Of a stretch of 64,000 bases of DNA, positions 25,586-34,480 are shown piece after piece. The first letter of the stretch is position 1. Each line of letters starts with the position of its first letter. The stretch lies in contig NZ_CP007806.1 in the NCBI RefSeq assembly GCF_000219535.2, positions 1,424,501-1,488,500 on the forward strand. Direction: 5' to 3'. The translations under genes were made by a program, and so were the position numbers. The notes beneath the pieces are model-generated. The model made no database searches, had not been told where the DNA came from, and saw nothing but the letters and a program-made list of their open reading frames with translations. The stretch comes from Brevibacillus laterosporus LMG 15441. GTDB lineage: Bacteria; Bacillota; Bacilli; Brevibacillales; Brevibacillaceae.

Positions 25586-26782
25586 ATGAAAATGATCACC
25601 CTATTACAACGCTATTTTTTTGCACTCTCTGCCGGCACAGCACTGTTATTTGTGCTTGTGAGTCTTTTGCTTGTAAGCCCCAATCATCAGGATTTTCTCT
25701 ACTCTAGTAGCATTCAACGAGCGGCTTCCAACGTATCAAGTATTACGTTTCTCGATGCGATGGGTATGGAAATCCCTAGCTTGCATCGTACCGTTCAAGC
25801 CCAGGGAGAGCCTGAGAGCTCCACGATGCAAAGCTTCTTCTTTCAACTCATTACCGGTATTTATCCTGGTGATTTACGCAGTCTGTTAGGCAGAGAGCTG
25901 CCAGGCTTGCTTACCTACGATGATGCTCGCATTATTGTGCCAGGTCAAGGATTAGAGCTAGTGGATTTGTACGTGGAATCTGCCGCACCGAATGCAGTTG
26001 TTCAGGATGTGAAACGAGAAGAACATACAAAAGCAAGGGACATCGTACAGCCGGGACAAATCGAAAAGGATGAAACGAAGACGCCCAGTCCTCCTAGCAT
26101 AGCTGGAGAGAAGCGTGTTTTTATTTACAATACACATAATCGGGAATCATGGACGCATGTAGCACCTACTGTAGGAACGTCAGTTGATCATCCAACAAAA
26201 AATATTCAGCTCGTTGGCAAACGATTCGGAAAGCTTTTACAAGAAAAAGGGGTAAATAACATTGTAAGTGAAAATGATTTTATTCAGCAATTGATCGACC
26301 AGAAAAAGACATATCCGATGGCATATGCTGAGTCATATAAAGCTGTGAAAGCTGCCGCTCAAAAAAATCCTGCTTTACAGTATTATTTTGATATCCATCG
26401 CGATGGGGACGTGTCGCGTACTAAAACGGCAATCACTATAAACGGAAAAACATATGCCCGCATCCTATTTGTCATTGGAACACGCAATCGTAATTTCATG
26501 CAAAATGAACGGATGGCCAAAGAATTGAACGCTTTGGTAGAGAAAAAATACCCGGGATTATCTCGTGGTGTAATCGCCAAAGGTGCTCATGAGGGAAATG
26601 CCGAGTATAACCAGTCCATCTCTCCGGGTAGTCTATTACTAGAATTTGGTGGAATCAACAACACGCTTGAGGAATCTTATAATACAGCGGAAGCATTTGC
26701 AGATGTTTTTGCGGAGTATTACCAAAAAGCAGAGAAAGTGAACAAAGAGCAGACACCAAAGAGTAGTAAGAGTAAGGAGTGA
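25586..26782 (+). CDS. spoIIP: Stage II sporulation protein P
   Basis: 398 residues. One N-terminal membrane span (about 12-33) is followed by the SpoIIP amidase/endopeptidase domain, with FIYNTHNRESW (zinc-binding His and Glu), YYFDIHRDGD and SPGSLLLEFGG. SpoIIP works with SpoIID and SpoIIM to degrade septal peptidoglycan during engulfment. Either ATG 25586 or ATG 25592 may be used; GAGGAGGAG is better spaced for the second. It overlaps the yqxA reading frame. Confidence 0.95.
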   Translation: MKMITLLQRYFFALSAGTALLFVLVSLLLVSPNHQDFLYSSSIQRAASNVSSITFLDAMGMEIPSLHRTVQAQGEPESSTMQSFFFQLITGIYPGDLRSLLGRELPGLLTYDDARIIVPGQGLELVDLYVESAAPNAVVQDVKREEHTKARDIVQPGQIEKDETKTPSPPSIAGEKRVFIYNTHNRESWTHVAPTVGTSVDHPTKNIQLVGKRFGKLLQEKGVNNIVSENDFIQQLIDQKKTYPMAYAESYKAVKAAAQKNPALQYYFDIHRDGDVSRTKTAITINGKTYARILFVIGTRNRNFMQNERMAKELNALVEKKYPGLSRGVIAKGAHEGNAEYNQSISPGSLLLEFGGINNTLEESYNTAEAFADVFAEYYQKAEKVNKEQTPKSSKSKE

Positions 26783-26790
26783 GAGCTTGG

Positions 26791-27096
26791 ATGGTGCATA
26801 CGATACGATTTATCGGTATGGTGATTCTGTTGTTAATTGGCATTGTACTGGGTATGCAAACCGCTGAACAGGGTATCAATAAAGTGGACGGAAGCTTACG
26901 CGAGCAATCCCAGACCTTTGCTATTACCAAGGTTGATAATAATCAGGTAGAGATAGCGGTTATGGGGAAACAAGTAAGAACAGAGCCAAAACGTGTCGTC
27001 AATTATGTGGGTGAAGCCGGGGAATCGGTAGGAAGATGGATTAAAAAAGGGACTGAAGCTACAGTAAATTGGATTTCTGGATTTTTTGAACCATAA
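26791..27096 (+). CDS. yqxA: DUF3679 family protein YqxA
   Basis: 101 residues. One N-terminal membrane span (FIGMVILLLIGIVLGMQTAEQG) and a short soluble part. This is the DUF3679 protein that follows spoIIP in B. subtilis; its function is unknown, and co-transcription suggests a sporulation context. ATG 26791 is preceded by AAGGAG (26774-26779); a GTG at 26779, overlapping the spoIIP stop, would add four residues. Confidence 0.8.
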   Translation: MVHTIRFIGMVILLLIGIVLGMQTAEQGINKVDGSLREQSQTFAITKVDNNQVEIAVMGKQVRTEPKRVVNYVGEAGESVGRWIKKGTEATVNWISGFFEP

Positions 27097-27140
27097 AGCG
27101 AGTAAAGAAACAAGATGAGAGCAAATACGGTAGATTGGGA

Positions 27141-27179
27141 AAGGCAATTTGTGCTGAGGCGTTCGCAAGTTGCCTTTTT
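27141..27179 (+). terminator. Terminator after the gpr-spoIIP-yqxA cluster
   Basis: A 13-bp stem, AAGGCAATTTGTG (27141-27153) with CGCAAGTTGCCTT (27164-27176, two G-T pairs), followed by TTT. Confidence 0.8.
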
Positions 27180-27348
27180 AGCTGGAGTACAAGTTTTTTG
27201 GGAAAAATAATTGGTTTAATTATACAAAATTAATTTTTGTTCATACTATATTATTTTGATGTTGCTAGTTTTATAAATAAATGCAATAATTATCTAAGTT
27301 ATCAAAAAATAACCCATAAGAACAATGGTATAGAGAGGTGCGGTCCCT

Positions 27349-28320
27349 TTGACGCAAAAGATTTTGCACATTGAGAATCTAGAGACCCATTTTTTTACGG
27401 ATCGTGGACGAGTTCCGGCCGTTGATCAAGTTAATTTATCCATCAACAAAGGTGAAGTGTTAGGTATTGTAGGTGAGTCAGGCTGTGGCAAGAGCGTTAC
27501 GTCACTATCTGTCATGCGATTAGTACCTAATCCTCCGGGAAAAATTGTGGGCGGTAACATTTTGTTTAAAGGGGAAAACCTGTTAACTGCCAGCGAAAAA
27601 CGAATGCGAGAGATTCGAGGAAACGAAATCGCAATGATTTTTCAGGAGCCAATGACTTCACTGAATCCCGTTTACAAAATTGGTGATCAGATTAGAGAAG
27701 CTGTTATTCTACACAAAAAAGCTTCTAAAAAAGAAGCAACAAAGCGTGCCATCGAGATGCTGCATTGTGTGGGGATTCCGCGTGCTGAGGAAATTATTCA
27801 TGAGTATCCACATCAATTATCTGGCGGAATGCGTCAGCGTGTCATGATTGCGATGGCAATGGCCTGTAGTCCGCAATTATTGATTGCAGACGAGCCCACT
27901 ACTGCTCTTGATGTTACCATTCAGGCTCAAATACTTGACTTGATGCGCAGTCTAAATGAGGATATGGGAACCGCAATCATGTTGATCACCCACGATCTAG
28001 GGGTAGTGGCAGAAATGTGCCACAGAGTGGTTGTGATGTATAGCGGAAATGTGGTGGAAGAAGGAGATGTCAGAAATATTCTGAAGAATCCGAAACATCC
28101 ATATACGCAAGGCTTACTCCAATCTATTCCACACTTAGAAGAAAAGAAGGAGCGTCTTTATTCCATCCCAGGTAATGTTCCACTGCCAGGCACGATTAAA
28201 GAGGGCTGTCGATTTGCACCGCGTTGTGAATATGTGACAGACAAATGCCGGATGACGATGCCGCAGCTATTGGAAGTGGGCACAGGACATCGAGCGCGCT
28301 GTTTTCTACATGAACAATAA
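27349..28320 (+). CDS. dppD: Dipeptide ABC transporter ATP-binding protein DppD
   Basis: 323 residues. Walker A is GESGCGKS, the Q-loop is in FQEPMTSLNP, the ABC signature is LSGGMRQR and Walker B is LLIADEPTTALD. The C-terminal oligopeptide-transporter extension holds CRFAPRCEYVTDKC, the four-Cys motif typical of DppD/OppD. The TTG start at 27349 follows AGAGAGGTG. It is the first gene of a five-gene import operon with order D-F-A-B-C. Confidence 0.93.
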   Translation: MTQKILHIENLETHFFTDRGRVPAVDQVNLSINKGEVLGIVGESGCGKSVTSLSVMRLVPNPPGKIVGGNILFKGENLLTASEKRMREIRGNEIAMIFQEPMTSLNPVYKIGDQIREAVILHKKASKKEATKRAIEMLHCVGIPRAEEIIHEYPHQLSGGMRQRVMIAMAMACSPQLLIADEPTTALDVTIQAQILDLMRSLNEDMGTAIMLITHDLGVVAEMCHRVVVMYSGNVVEEGDVRNILKNPKHPYTQGLLQSIPHLEEKKERLYSIPGNVPLPGTIKEGCRFAPRCEYVTDKCRMTMPQLLEVGTGHRARCFLHEQ

Positions 28321-28338
28321 CATCGGAAGGGGGGCAGA

Positions 28339-29307
28339 TTGGTGGAGGATTTATTAGTAGTGAATCGTTTGAAAAAATACTACCCGATCACGGGTGGAGT
28401 TTTTGCCAGAGAAATCGGCGCAGTAAAAGCGGTTGATGATGTCTCTTTTCGTGTGAAGAGAGGGGAGACCTTAGGATTGGTAGGAGAAAGCGGGTGTGGC
28501 AAGTCTACAACAGGTAGATCTATACTCCGATTAATAGAACCAACAAGTGGTGAAGTGCTATTTGAAGGAAAAAATGTGGCCCGGATGAAAAGAGAGGAAG
28601 TACGGGAGATTCGTAAGGATATGCAGATTATTTTTCAGGACCCATTTGCGTCTTTAAATCCACGTCATACAGTCGGAAAAATTTTAGAAGAACCTCTGAT
28701 TGTCCATGGGATCAATTCCTCCAAAGAACGGAGTAAGCGTGTTCATGAATTACTAGAGGTAGTCGGACTATCTAGCTATCATGCGGGACGTTATCCTCAC
28801 CAATTTAGCGGAGGACAGCGTCAGCGAATCGGAATTGCTCGTGCACTGATTTTAAATCCTAAATTAATTGTGGCTGACGAGCCAGTATCCGCCTTGGATG
28901 TATCTGTTCAATCACAGGTGCTTAATCTTATGCAGGATTTACAAAAAGAATTTAACCTGACGTATTTATTCATTGCTCATGATCTAAGTGTGGTTCGGCA
29001 CATTAGTGATCGTGTAGGTGTTATGTATTTGGGCCGCATTGCAGAGCTCGCGGATAAAGATGAGCTGTATACGAACCCTTTGCACCCATATACAAAAGCA
29101 TTGCTGTCAGCCGTACCTGTAGCGGATCCTGATAAAAAACAGGAAAGGATTATTTTGCAAGGTGATTTACCAAGCCCAGCTAATCCACCGACAGGTTGTA
29201 CATTTCATACGCGATGTCCTCATGTGATGGATGTATGTAGGGAAAAACGTCCTGAAATGCTTGCATCGAGAGAAAATCATCTGGTAGCCTGTCACTTATA
29301 TAGTTAA
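28339..29307 (+). CDS. dppF: Dipeptide ABC transporter ATP-binding protein DppF
   Basis: 322 residues. Walker A is GESGCGKS, the Q-loop is [12 protein letters not shown], the signature is FSGGQRQR and Walker B is [14 protein letters not shown]-terminal [14 protein letters not shown] cysteine motif follows. It pairs with DppD as the second ATPase. The start is TTG 28339 or GTG 28342, after GGAAGGGGGG. It lies 18 bases after dppD. Confidence 0.93.
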   Translation: MVEDLLVVNRLKKYYPITGGVFAREIGAVKAVDDVSFRVKRGETLGLVGESGCGKSTTGRSILRLIEPTSGEVLFEGKNVARMKREEVREIRKDMQIIFQDPFASLNPRHTVGKILEEPLIVHGINSSKERSKRVHELLEVVGLSSYHAGRYPHQFSGGQRQRIGIARALILNPKLIVADEPVSALDVSVQSQVLNLMQDLQKEFNLTYLFIAHDLSVVRHISDRVGVMYLGRIAELADKDELYTNPLHPYTKALLSAVPVADPDKKQERIILQGDLPSPANPPTGCTFHTRCPHVMDVCREKRPEMLASRENHLVACHLYS

Positions 29308-29490
29308 TATTCAAAATTTTATGAAAAATAAATGAGCATATTTTTATAAAAAGAACGTACTGTTTTGACAAAACCTCTTTTTTACATGGATTTGTTACAG
29401 GCAGGAAACGTCAAGAATGCATGAAGCAAGAAAGCAATGGCGATATGTTGCTTTCTGTTCATGAAAATAGAAAACAAGGGGGAGTAAAAT

Positions 29491-31125
29491 ATGAAAAAAA
29501 GGAAGCTGGCAGCGGCTCTTTGCGGAATAATGACTTTTTCTGTAGCATTGACTGCCTGTGGAAGTAATACAAACGAAGCCGCCAAACAAGGGGAAACAAA
29601 GACAGCAGACACCAAAAAAGATGGAAAAACCCTAATTGTGGGGCGCGGTGGAGATTCTGTAGGTCTTGACCCAATCACGATTACCGATGGAGAGTCGGCG
29701 CGAGTTACAGAAAACATTATGGAAACACTGGTAAAATACAAAAAAGAAAATACAGAAGTGATACCAGGACTTGCTGAAAAGTGGGATATTACTACGGATG
29801 GTAAGAAATACACCTTCTATTTGCGAAAAGGAGTTACCTTCCATGATGGGACACCTTTTAATGCAGAGGCTGTTAAATTTAACTTTGAACGTTGGATGGA
29901 TAAAAGCAATCCATACCACGATAAAGAAGGCTATGAATATTATAATGACATGTTTGGCGGCTATAAAGGCGACAAGGACCATGTCATCGCTTCTGTAGAT
30001 GTGAAGGATGAGTACACGATCGTCCTTACATTGAATCGTCCTCTAGCACCTCTTATGCAGAATCTAGGCATGTTCCCGTTTGCTATCGCCTCACCAGATG
30101 CAGTGAAGAAGGGGACAAAGGAATTTAATGAGAAGCCTGTTGGAACTGGTCCATTCAAATTCGAGAAATGGAACCGAAATGATAGTATTGCGATTGCGAA
30201 AAATCCAGATTATTGGCAAAAGGGTCTTCCTAAGCTAGACAAAGTTATTTTTAAGGTGATTCCAGACAACTCCGCTCGTTTAACAGCGCTTACATCTGGG
30301 GAGATAGACATTATGGATGGTTTAAATCCTGATGATGCGAAGCCTGTGAAGGAAAATAAAGATCTACAGTTATTTATCCGTCCTTCTATGAATGCTGGCT
30401 GGCTAGGCTTTAACATTGAGAAAAAACCTTTAGACAATGTAAAGGTACGACAAGCAATGGGGCATGCCATAGATAAGCAAGGTATGATCGAAGCCTTCTA
30501 CAGCGGTTTTGCCCAGTCTGCTACTAATCCGCTACCTCCCTCTATTTGGAGTCATAATGATCAAATTAAGGATCGCGAATATAACCTAGAAAAAGCAAAG
30601 CAGTTACTGGCTGAAGCAGGGTATCCAAATGGGTTCAAAGTGAAATTCTGGGCAATGCCAGTACCGCGTCCATATATTATTAATGGTCCAAAAATGGCTG
30701 AAGCGATACAGCAGGACTTTAAGAAAATTGGTATTGATGCCGAAATCGTTTCTATGGATTGGGCGACTTATTTAGATAAAACCAGAAAAGGGGAACAGGA
30801 GCTTTATCTGCTTGGCTGGACTGGAGATAATGGCGACCCTGATAACTTCCTAAACAATCACTTTAATAAAAATAATATAGGCGGTAGTAACCGTTCCTTC
30901 TACAAAGATGAGAAGGTTACTGACCTGCTGGTGAAGGCGCAATCTGAGGTAGACGTTGCAAAACGTACTGCAATTTACAACGAGGTTCAACAAATCATCT
31001 TTGATCAAGCAATTCTCATCCCATTGGTGCATTCGACACCTCCAATTGCAGCGAAAGCAACTGTTAAGGGCTATGTGCCACATCCTAAAGGTAATGAAAG
31101 CTTAGAAGAGGTGGATATTGAATAG
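29491..31125 (+). CDS. dppA: Dipeptide ABC transporter substrate-binding lipoprotein
   Basis: 544 residues. The signal peptide carries the lipobox LTAC, so the mature protein is a lipoprotein from about C23. The SBP family 5 fold is shown by EVIPGLAEKWDIT, YTFYLRKGVTFHDGTPF, EKPVGTGPFKFEKW and WTGDNGDPDNF. The last two are close to E. coli DppA, which binds dipeptides (and heme), so dipeptides are the most likely ligand. ATG 29491 follows AAGGGGGAG. A hairpin follows the gene, inside the operon. Confidence 0.9.
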   Translation: MKKRKLAAALCGIMTFSVALTACGSNTNEAAKQGETKTADTKKDGKTLIVGRGGDSVGLDPITITDGESARVTENIMETLVKYKKENTEVIPGLAEKWDITTDGKKYTFYLRKGVTFHDGTPFNAEAVKFNFERWMDKSNPYHDKEGYEYYNDMFGGYKGDKDHVIASVDVKDEYTIVLTLNRPLAPLMQNLGMFPFAIASPDAVKKGTKEFNEKPVGTGPFKFEKWNRNDSIAIAKNPDYWQKGLPKLDKVIFKVIPDNSARLTALTSGEIDIMDGLNPDDAKPVKENKDLQLFIRPSMNAGWLGFNIEKKPLDNVKVRQAMGHAIDKQGMIEAFYSGFAQSATNPLPPSIWSHNDQIKDREYNLEKAKQLLAEAGYPNGFKVKFWAMPVPRPYIINGPKMAEAIQQDFKKIGIDAEIVSMDWATYLDKTRKGEQELYLLGWTGDNGDPDNFLNNHFNKNNIGGSNRSFYKDEKVTDLLVKAQSEVDVAKRTAIYNEVQQIIFDQAILIPLVHSTPPIAAKATVKGYVPHPKGNESLEEVDIE

Positions 31126-31136
31126 GTTTCATATGT

Positions 31137-31175
31137 AAAAGGGTAGGAGCTGAGCTTTCCTCTTACCCTTTTCTT
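31137..31175 (+). terminator. Hairpin between dppA and dppB
   Basis: AAAAGGGTA pairs with TACCCTTTT (with an inner GGAG/CTCC-type extension), followed by CTTTTCCC. It is likely a partial terminator or 3' stabiliser that keeps the binding protein more abundant than the permeases. Confidence 0.65.
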
Positions 31176-31236
31176 TTCCCATTCATTTATCCGCTATCGT
31201 TTTAATACACAAGCAAGGAAAGCGAGGAGATGGTAT

Positions 31237-32241
31237 TTGCTAGCTTACACTATACGACGCTTGCTCATGCTGATCCCTGTATTTTTGGGCATGTCTATTA
31301 TCGTGTTTTCCATTATTCACGCCATCCCCGGGGACCCAGCCTTAACGATTTTAGGAGAGAAGGCTAGTCCGAGTGCCGTTGAAGAACTCCGTGAACAATT
31401 AGGATTAAATTATCCGTGGTACATTCAATATTTTTCTTATCTTAAAGATGTAATGACAGGTCATTTAGGCGTATCACTTCATACGAAAGCAGCTATTGCC
31501 AAGGAGATCGTTCCTTATTTATCTGCTACTACCGAATTAGCTATTGTCAGCTTGTTGTTTGCGCTTGTTGTAGGGATTAATGCTGGAATTATTTCTGCTT
31601 GGAAACAAAATTCTTGGTTTGATTATGTATGCATGCTCATTGCTTTGATTGGTGTTTCTATGCCCGTTTTTTGGCTAGGGTTAATGGAGCAGTGGTATTT
31701 TGCACAGGAATTAAAATGGTTACCTTCAGTAGGGCGGGATAATCCGCGTGATGCTGTAGAGGCGATTACCCATTTTTATCTACTCGATACGATCATTAGT
31801 GGGCGATGGGATCAATTCAAGGATGTGATCTTGCACCTTATCTTACCTGGCATTGCACTAGGAACCATTCCAATGGCTATCTTTGCTCGAATTACGCGTT
31901 CCAGCATGCTGGAAGTGATGCGTTCTGATTACATTCGTACTGCCCGTGCCAAAGGATTAGCTCAGTTTTTCGTGGTGTACAAGCACGCGCTAAAAAATGC
32001 CTTGATTCCGATTTTGACAGTAATTGGCTTACAGTTAGGAATGCTTTTAGGCGGAGCTATTCTTACGGAGACTATTTTTGGCTGGCCGGGGATCGGGCGT
32101 TACATTTATACAGCGATTGGCAACCGTGACTACCCCGTTATCCAATCCGGCATTCTTGTGATTGCTTTTATTTTCGTATTGATCAACTTAATTGTGGATT
32201 TACTCTATGCCTATGTTGATCCACGTATTAAATATCGCTAA
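31237..32241 (+). CDS. dppB: Dipeptide ABC transporter permease DppB
   Basis: 334 residues, about six membrane spans. The N-terminus LAYTIRRLLMLIPVFLGMS and the cytoplasmic EAA-like loop (YIRTARAKGLAQFFVVYKHA) are typical of OppB/DppB permeases. The TTG start at 31237 follows GAGGAGAT. dppC follows with 13 bases between. Confidence 0.92.
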   Translation: MLAYTIRRLLMLIPVFLGMSIIVFSIIHAIPGDPALTILGEKASPSAVEELREQLGLNYPWYIQYFSYLKDVMTGHLGVSLHTKAAIAKEIVPYLSATTELAIVSLLFALVVGINAGIISAWKQNSWFDYVCMLIALIGVSMPVFWLGLMEQWYFAQELKWLPSVGRDNPRDAVEAITHFYLLDTIISGRWDQFKDVILHLILPGIALGTIPMAIFARITRSSMLEVMRSDYIRTARAKGLAQFFVVYKHALKNALIPILTVIGLQLGMLLGGAILTETIFGWPGIGRYIYTAIGNRDYPVIQSGILVIAFIFVLINLIVDLLYAYVDPRIKYR

Positions 32242-32254
32242 GGGGGGGGCAACA

Positions 32255-33154
32255 GTGGTGCAAGTAACTCCAGAGATGCAAGCTGTCTCTTCTAAAGAGC
32301 AGGTTGAAAAAACAACGTCTCCTTGGCGAGATGCCTGGCGAACGTTACGGAAGAATAAAATGGCTTTGTTAGGGTTTGGGATCATCATCTTTTTTATTCT
32401 GGTTGCGATTCTTGCTCCTGTTATTACTACGCATCCTTTTGATGAGGGGGCTTTAAAAGAGAGAAACATGCCGCCTTCTGTAAAACATTGGTTTGGAACT
32501 GATTATAATGGTCGGGACGTCTATACACGTGTAGTATATGGGGCACAAATCTCTTTATGGGTAGGGACATTTTCGGTTATAGGCTCGATTATTATAGGGA
32601 CCCTGCTTGGATTGATTGCTGGCTATTATGGAAGATGGATTGACATGCTTATCTCTCGTACATTTGATATCATTTTAGCCTTCCCTAGCATTTTGCTAGC
32701 TATTGCGATCGTTGCCATTCTAGGACCTTCTCTACAGAATGCACTAATGGCTATTGCGATTATCAATGTTCCTACTTATGGGCGATTAGTGCGTTCGAAG
32801 GTGCTTAGTTTAAAAGAAGAGGAATTCATTATGGCTGCTAGGGCTATTGGAATGAGGGATGCTCGGATTATTTCACAGCATATATTGCCAAATAGCATAG
32901 CTCCTATTATTGTGACGGGGACCTTAGGGATCGCTACCGCTATTTTGGAAGCGGCTGCGCTTGGATTCCTCGGACTTGGCGCACAACCGCCGCAACCCGA
33001 ATGGGGTAAAATGCTAGCCGACTCTCGTGAATACATCCAGCAGGCACCTTGGACGGTTATTTTTCCTGGTCTGTCCATTGTGCTGACCGTCCTTGGATTT
33101 AACCTGATAGGTGATGGACTAAGAGATGCCTTAGATCCCCGGATGAAGAATTAG
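32255..33154 (+). CDS. dppC: Dipeptide ABC transporter permease DppC
   Basis: 299 residues. A soluble N-terminus is followed by an OppC-type TM domain, with WFGTDYNGRDVYTRVVYGAQ, the EAA-like loop EFIMAARAIGMRDARIISQH, and GLGAQPPQPEWGKML. The start is GTG 32255, after AGGGGGGGG at 32241-32249; the frame is open further upstream but overlaps dppB. It forms the channel with DppB. Confidence 0.92.
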   Translation: MVQVTPEMQAVSSKEQVEKTTSPWRDAWRTLRKNKMALLGFGIIIFFILVAILAPVITTHPFDEGALKERNMPPSVKHWFGTDYNGRDVYTRVVYGAQISLWVGTFSVIGSIIIGTLLGLIAGYYGRWIDMLISRTFDIILAFPSILLAIAIVAILGPSLQNALMAIAIINVPTYGRLVRSKVLSLKEEEFIMAARAIGMRDARIISQHILPNSIAPIIVTGTLGIATAILEAAALGFLGLGAQPPQPEWGKMLADSREYIQQAPWTVIFPGLSIVLTVLGFNLIGDGLRDALDPRMKN

Positions 33155-33164
33155 AACGAAAGAT

Positions 33165-33214
33165 TGCTCCTGCTCCTTGATGACTTCAGTTATGATCTAG
33201 GGCAGGAGCTTGTT
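33165..33214 (+). terminator. Terminator after dppC
   Basis: GCTCCTGC (33165-33172) pairs with GCAGGAGC (33202-33209), followed by TTGTTT. Confidence 0.7.
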
Positions 33215-33365
33215 TACGTATACGAATATCGGAGTGGAGAAAAACTAGCATTCCTCTAAATTGAGATAATCTTCGGATAACGGCCATTACCATTAGTAAG
33301 TTAGTCACACATTCGTCTTTTCGCCTATATACTGTGGAAAAACCGGAAAAAGGAGATGATCCCCG

Positions 33366-33971
33366 ATGTATGGTTATTCACCAAACTATAACAATTACGT
33401 CTTCAGGCCAGTTTCATCTGTGTGTTGGACACCTGCAATGGTAGAGTTGAACCGTCAGTTGAGGGCTTTATGGGAACAACATATTTACTGGACAAGATTA
33501 GCGGTGAATAGTATCGTAGGCGACCTACCTGATAAGGATCCAACGATTAAAAGGCTTCTTCGGAATGCCACCGATTTTGCAGCTGCTTTTCAACCTTTCT
33601 ATGGACCTACAATTGCGGCAAGATTTGGCGAGTTGATGAAGGGACATCTTACGATTGCAGGGGAACTCGTTCAAGCGCTGCACACAGGCAATTCCGCCGC
33701 CGCAGCAGATGCACAGCGACGTTGGTACGCAAATGCCGATGACATTGCTATCTTCCTGGGCAGAATTAATCCTTATTGGTCCCAAGAGGAATGGAGACAG
33801 ATGATGTACCAGCATCTTAGACTTCTAACTGCCGAAGTAGCAGCACGTATTGCGGGTAACTATGAGGAAAACGTTGCAACAAATGATCTGGTTGAGCCCC
33901 AGGCACTGGAGATGGCTGATGTTATGACCAGCGGAATTATACAACAGTTTCCAAATCAATTCATAGGATAG
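33366..33971 (+). CDS. Conserved-looking all-helical protein of unknown function
   Basis: 201 residues and strongly coding: AAGGAGATGAT precedes ATG 33366, and a terminator follows. The N-terminus is Tyr/Asn-rich (YGYSPNYNN). The rest is predicted helical, with ELNRQLRALWEQHIYWTRL, a pattern LPDKDPTIKRLLRNATDF, and RINPYWSQEEWRQMMYQHL. No signal peptide, membrane span or catalytic motif. I recall similar unnamed proteins in Bacilli, sometimes annotated with unconvincing enzyme names. I assign no function. Confidence 0.7.
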   Translation: MYGYSPNYNNYVFRPVSSVCWTPAMVELNRQLRALWEQHIYWTRLAVNSIVGDLPDKDPTIKRLLRNATDFAAAFQPFYGPTIAARFGELMKGHLTIAGELVQALHTGNSAAAADAQRRWYANADDIAIFLGRINPYWSQEEWRQMMYQHLRLLTAEVAARIAGNYEENVATNDLVEPQALEMADVMTSGIIQQFPNQFIG

Positions 33972-34021
33972 ATCAGTATCTGCTTCCGATTTACTTGTAA
34001 TACACATGTCTTGCTATCACA

Positions 34022-34053
34022 TGACCTCATCTGTAAGTGGTGAGGTTTTTTAT
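34022..34053 (+). terminator. Terminator after the helical unknown protein
   Basis: ACCTCA (34024-34029) pairs with TGAGGT (34041-34046), followed by TTTTTATTTT. Confidence 0.8.
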
Positions 34054-34071
34054 TTTCGAAAAAGGAGTTAT

Positions 34072-34092
34072 CTTTCAGATATTATCTGAAAG
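34072..34092. promoter_or_regulatory. Perfect 21-bp palindrome, candidate operator
   Basis: CTTTCAGATA (34072-34081) and TATCTGAAAG (34083-34092) are perfect inverted arms around one T. It lies about 260 bases before the small ORF. There is no T run, so it looks like a protein-binding site rather than a terminator. The regulator is unknown. Confidence 0.45.
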
Positions 34093-34348
34093 TATCGTTT
34101 CCACACGGTCACCTTGAATTAAGCTAAATGTCCAAATATGAATCAGTTTGGCGGCGATGCTCATGGGGAAAATCTTTATAGAAAAAACCTTCGTACATTG
34201 TTAATTGGCTTCCCTTTTTCATCTAATATGGTACATTCTATAAAATCGTGGGAATTATTCGAATCAGAGTCTTTCAATAGAAAGTAACCTTACCTATTAA
34301 TCACGTGTTAGCAAGAAGATTTATTTTATACAAGGAGGATGTATCAAT

Positions 34349-34480
34349 ATGAACTCCTATGGTATCCTCAAGATAGGAAAGATCGCTAAAGAAAGGTATG
34401 GTGGGCGAAAGTGGATCAAAGACGTCTTACTCAACTACGTTCGTTTATGGAAGAACAGCAAGCGGATGCTATTCTTGTAA
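34349..34480 (+). CDS. Possible small protein or leader peptide, 43 residues
   Basis: AAGGAGGAT (34332-34340) stands eight bases before ATG 34349, the strongest ribosome binding site in the area. The frame runs 43 codons (starts MNSYGILKIGKIAKERYG, basic, with a WIKDVLLNYVRLWKN amphipathic part) and stops at 34478-34480. It overlaps the first 70 bases of the peptidase gene in another frame. Either it is a real small cationic protein, or its translation couples to the peptidase, whose own GTG start lacks a well-spaced Shine-Dalgarno. No homolog is recognised. Confidence 0.4.
   Translation: MNSYGILKIGKIAKERYGGRKWIKDVLLNYVRLWKNSKRMLFL

Larger units (their letters stand above)
33972..34348. other. 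Intergenic stretch before the small ORF and the peptidase gene
   Basis: Holds a terminator (34022-34053) and a 21-bp palindrome (34072-34092), then about 250 bases of AT-rich DNA with no recognised gene. Promoter elements for the downstream genes are not clear. Confidence 0.5.
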
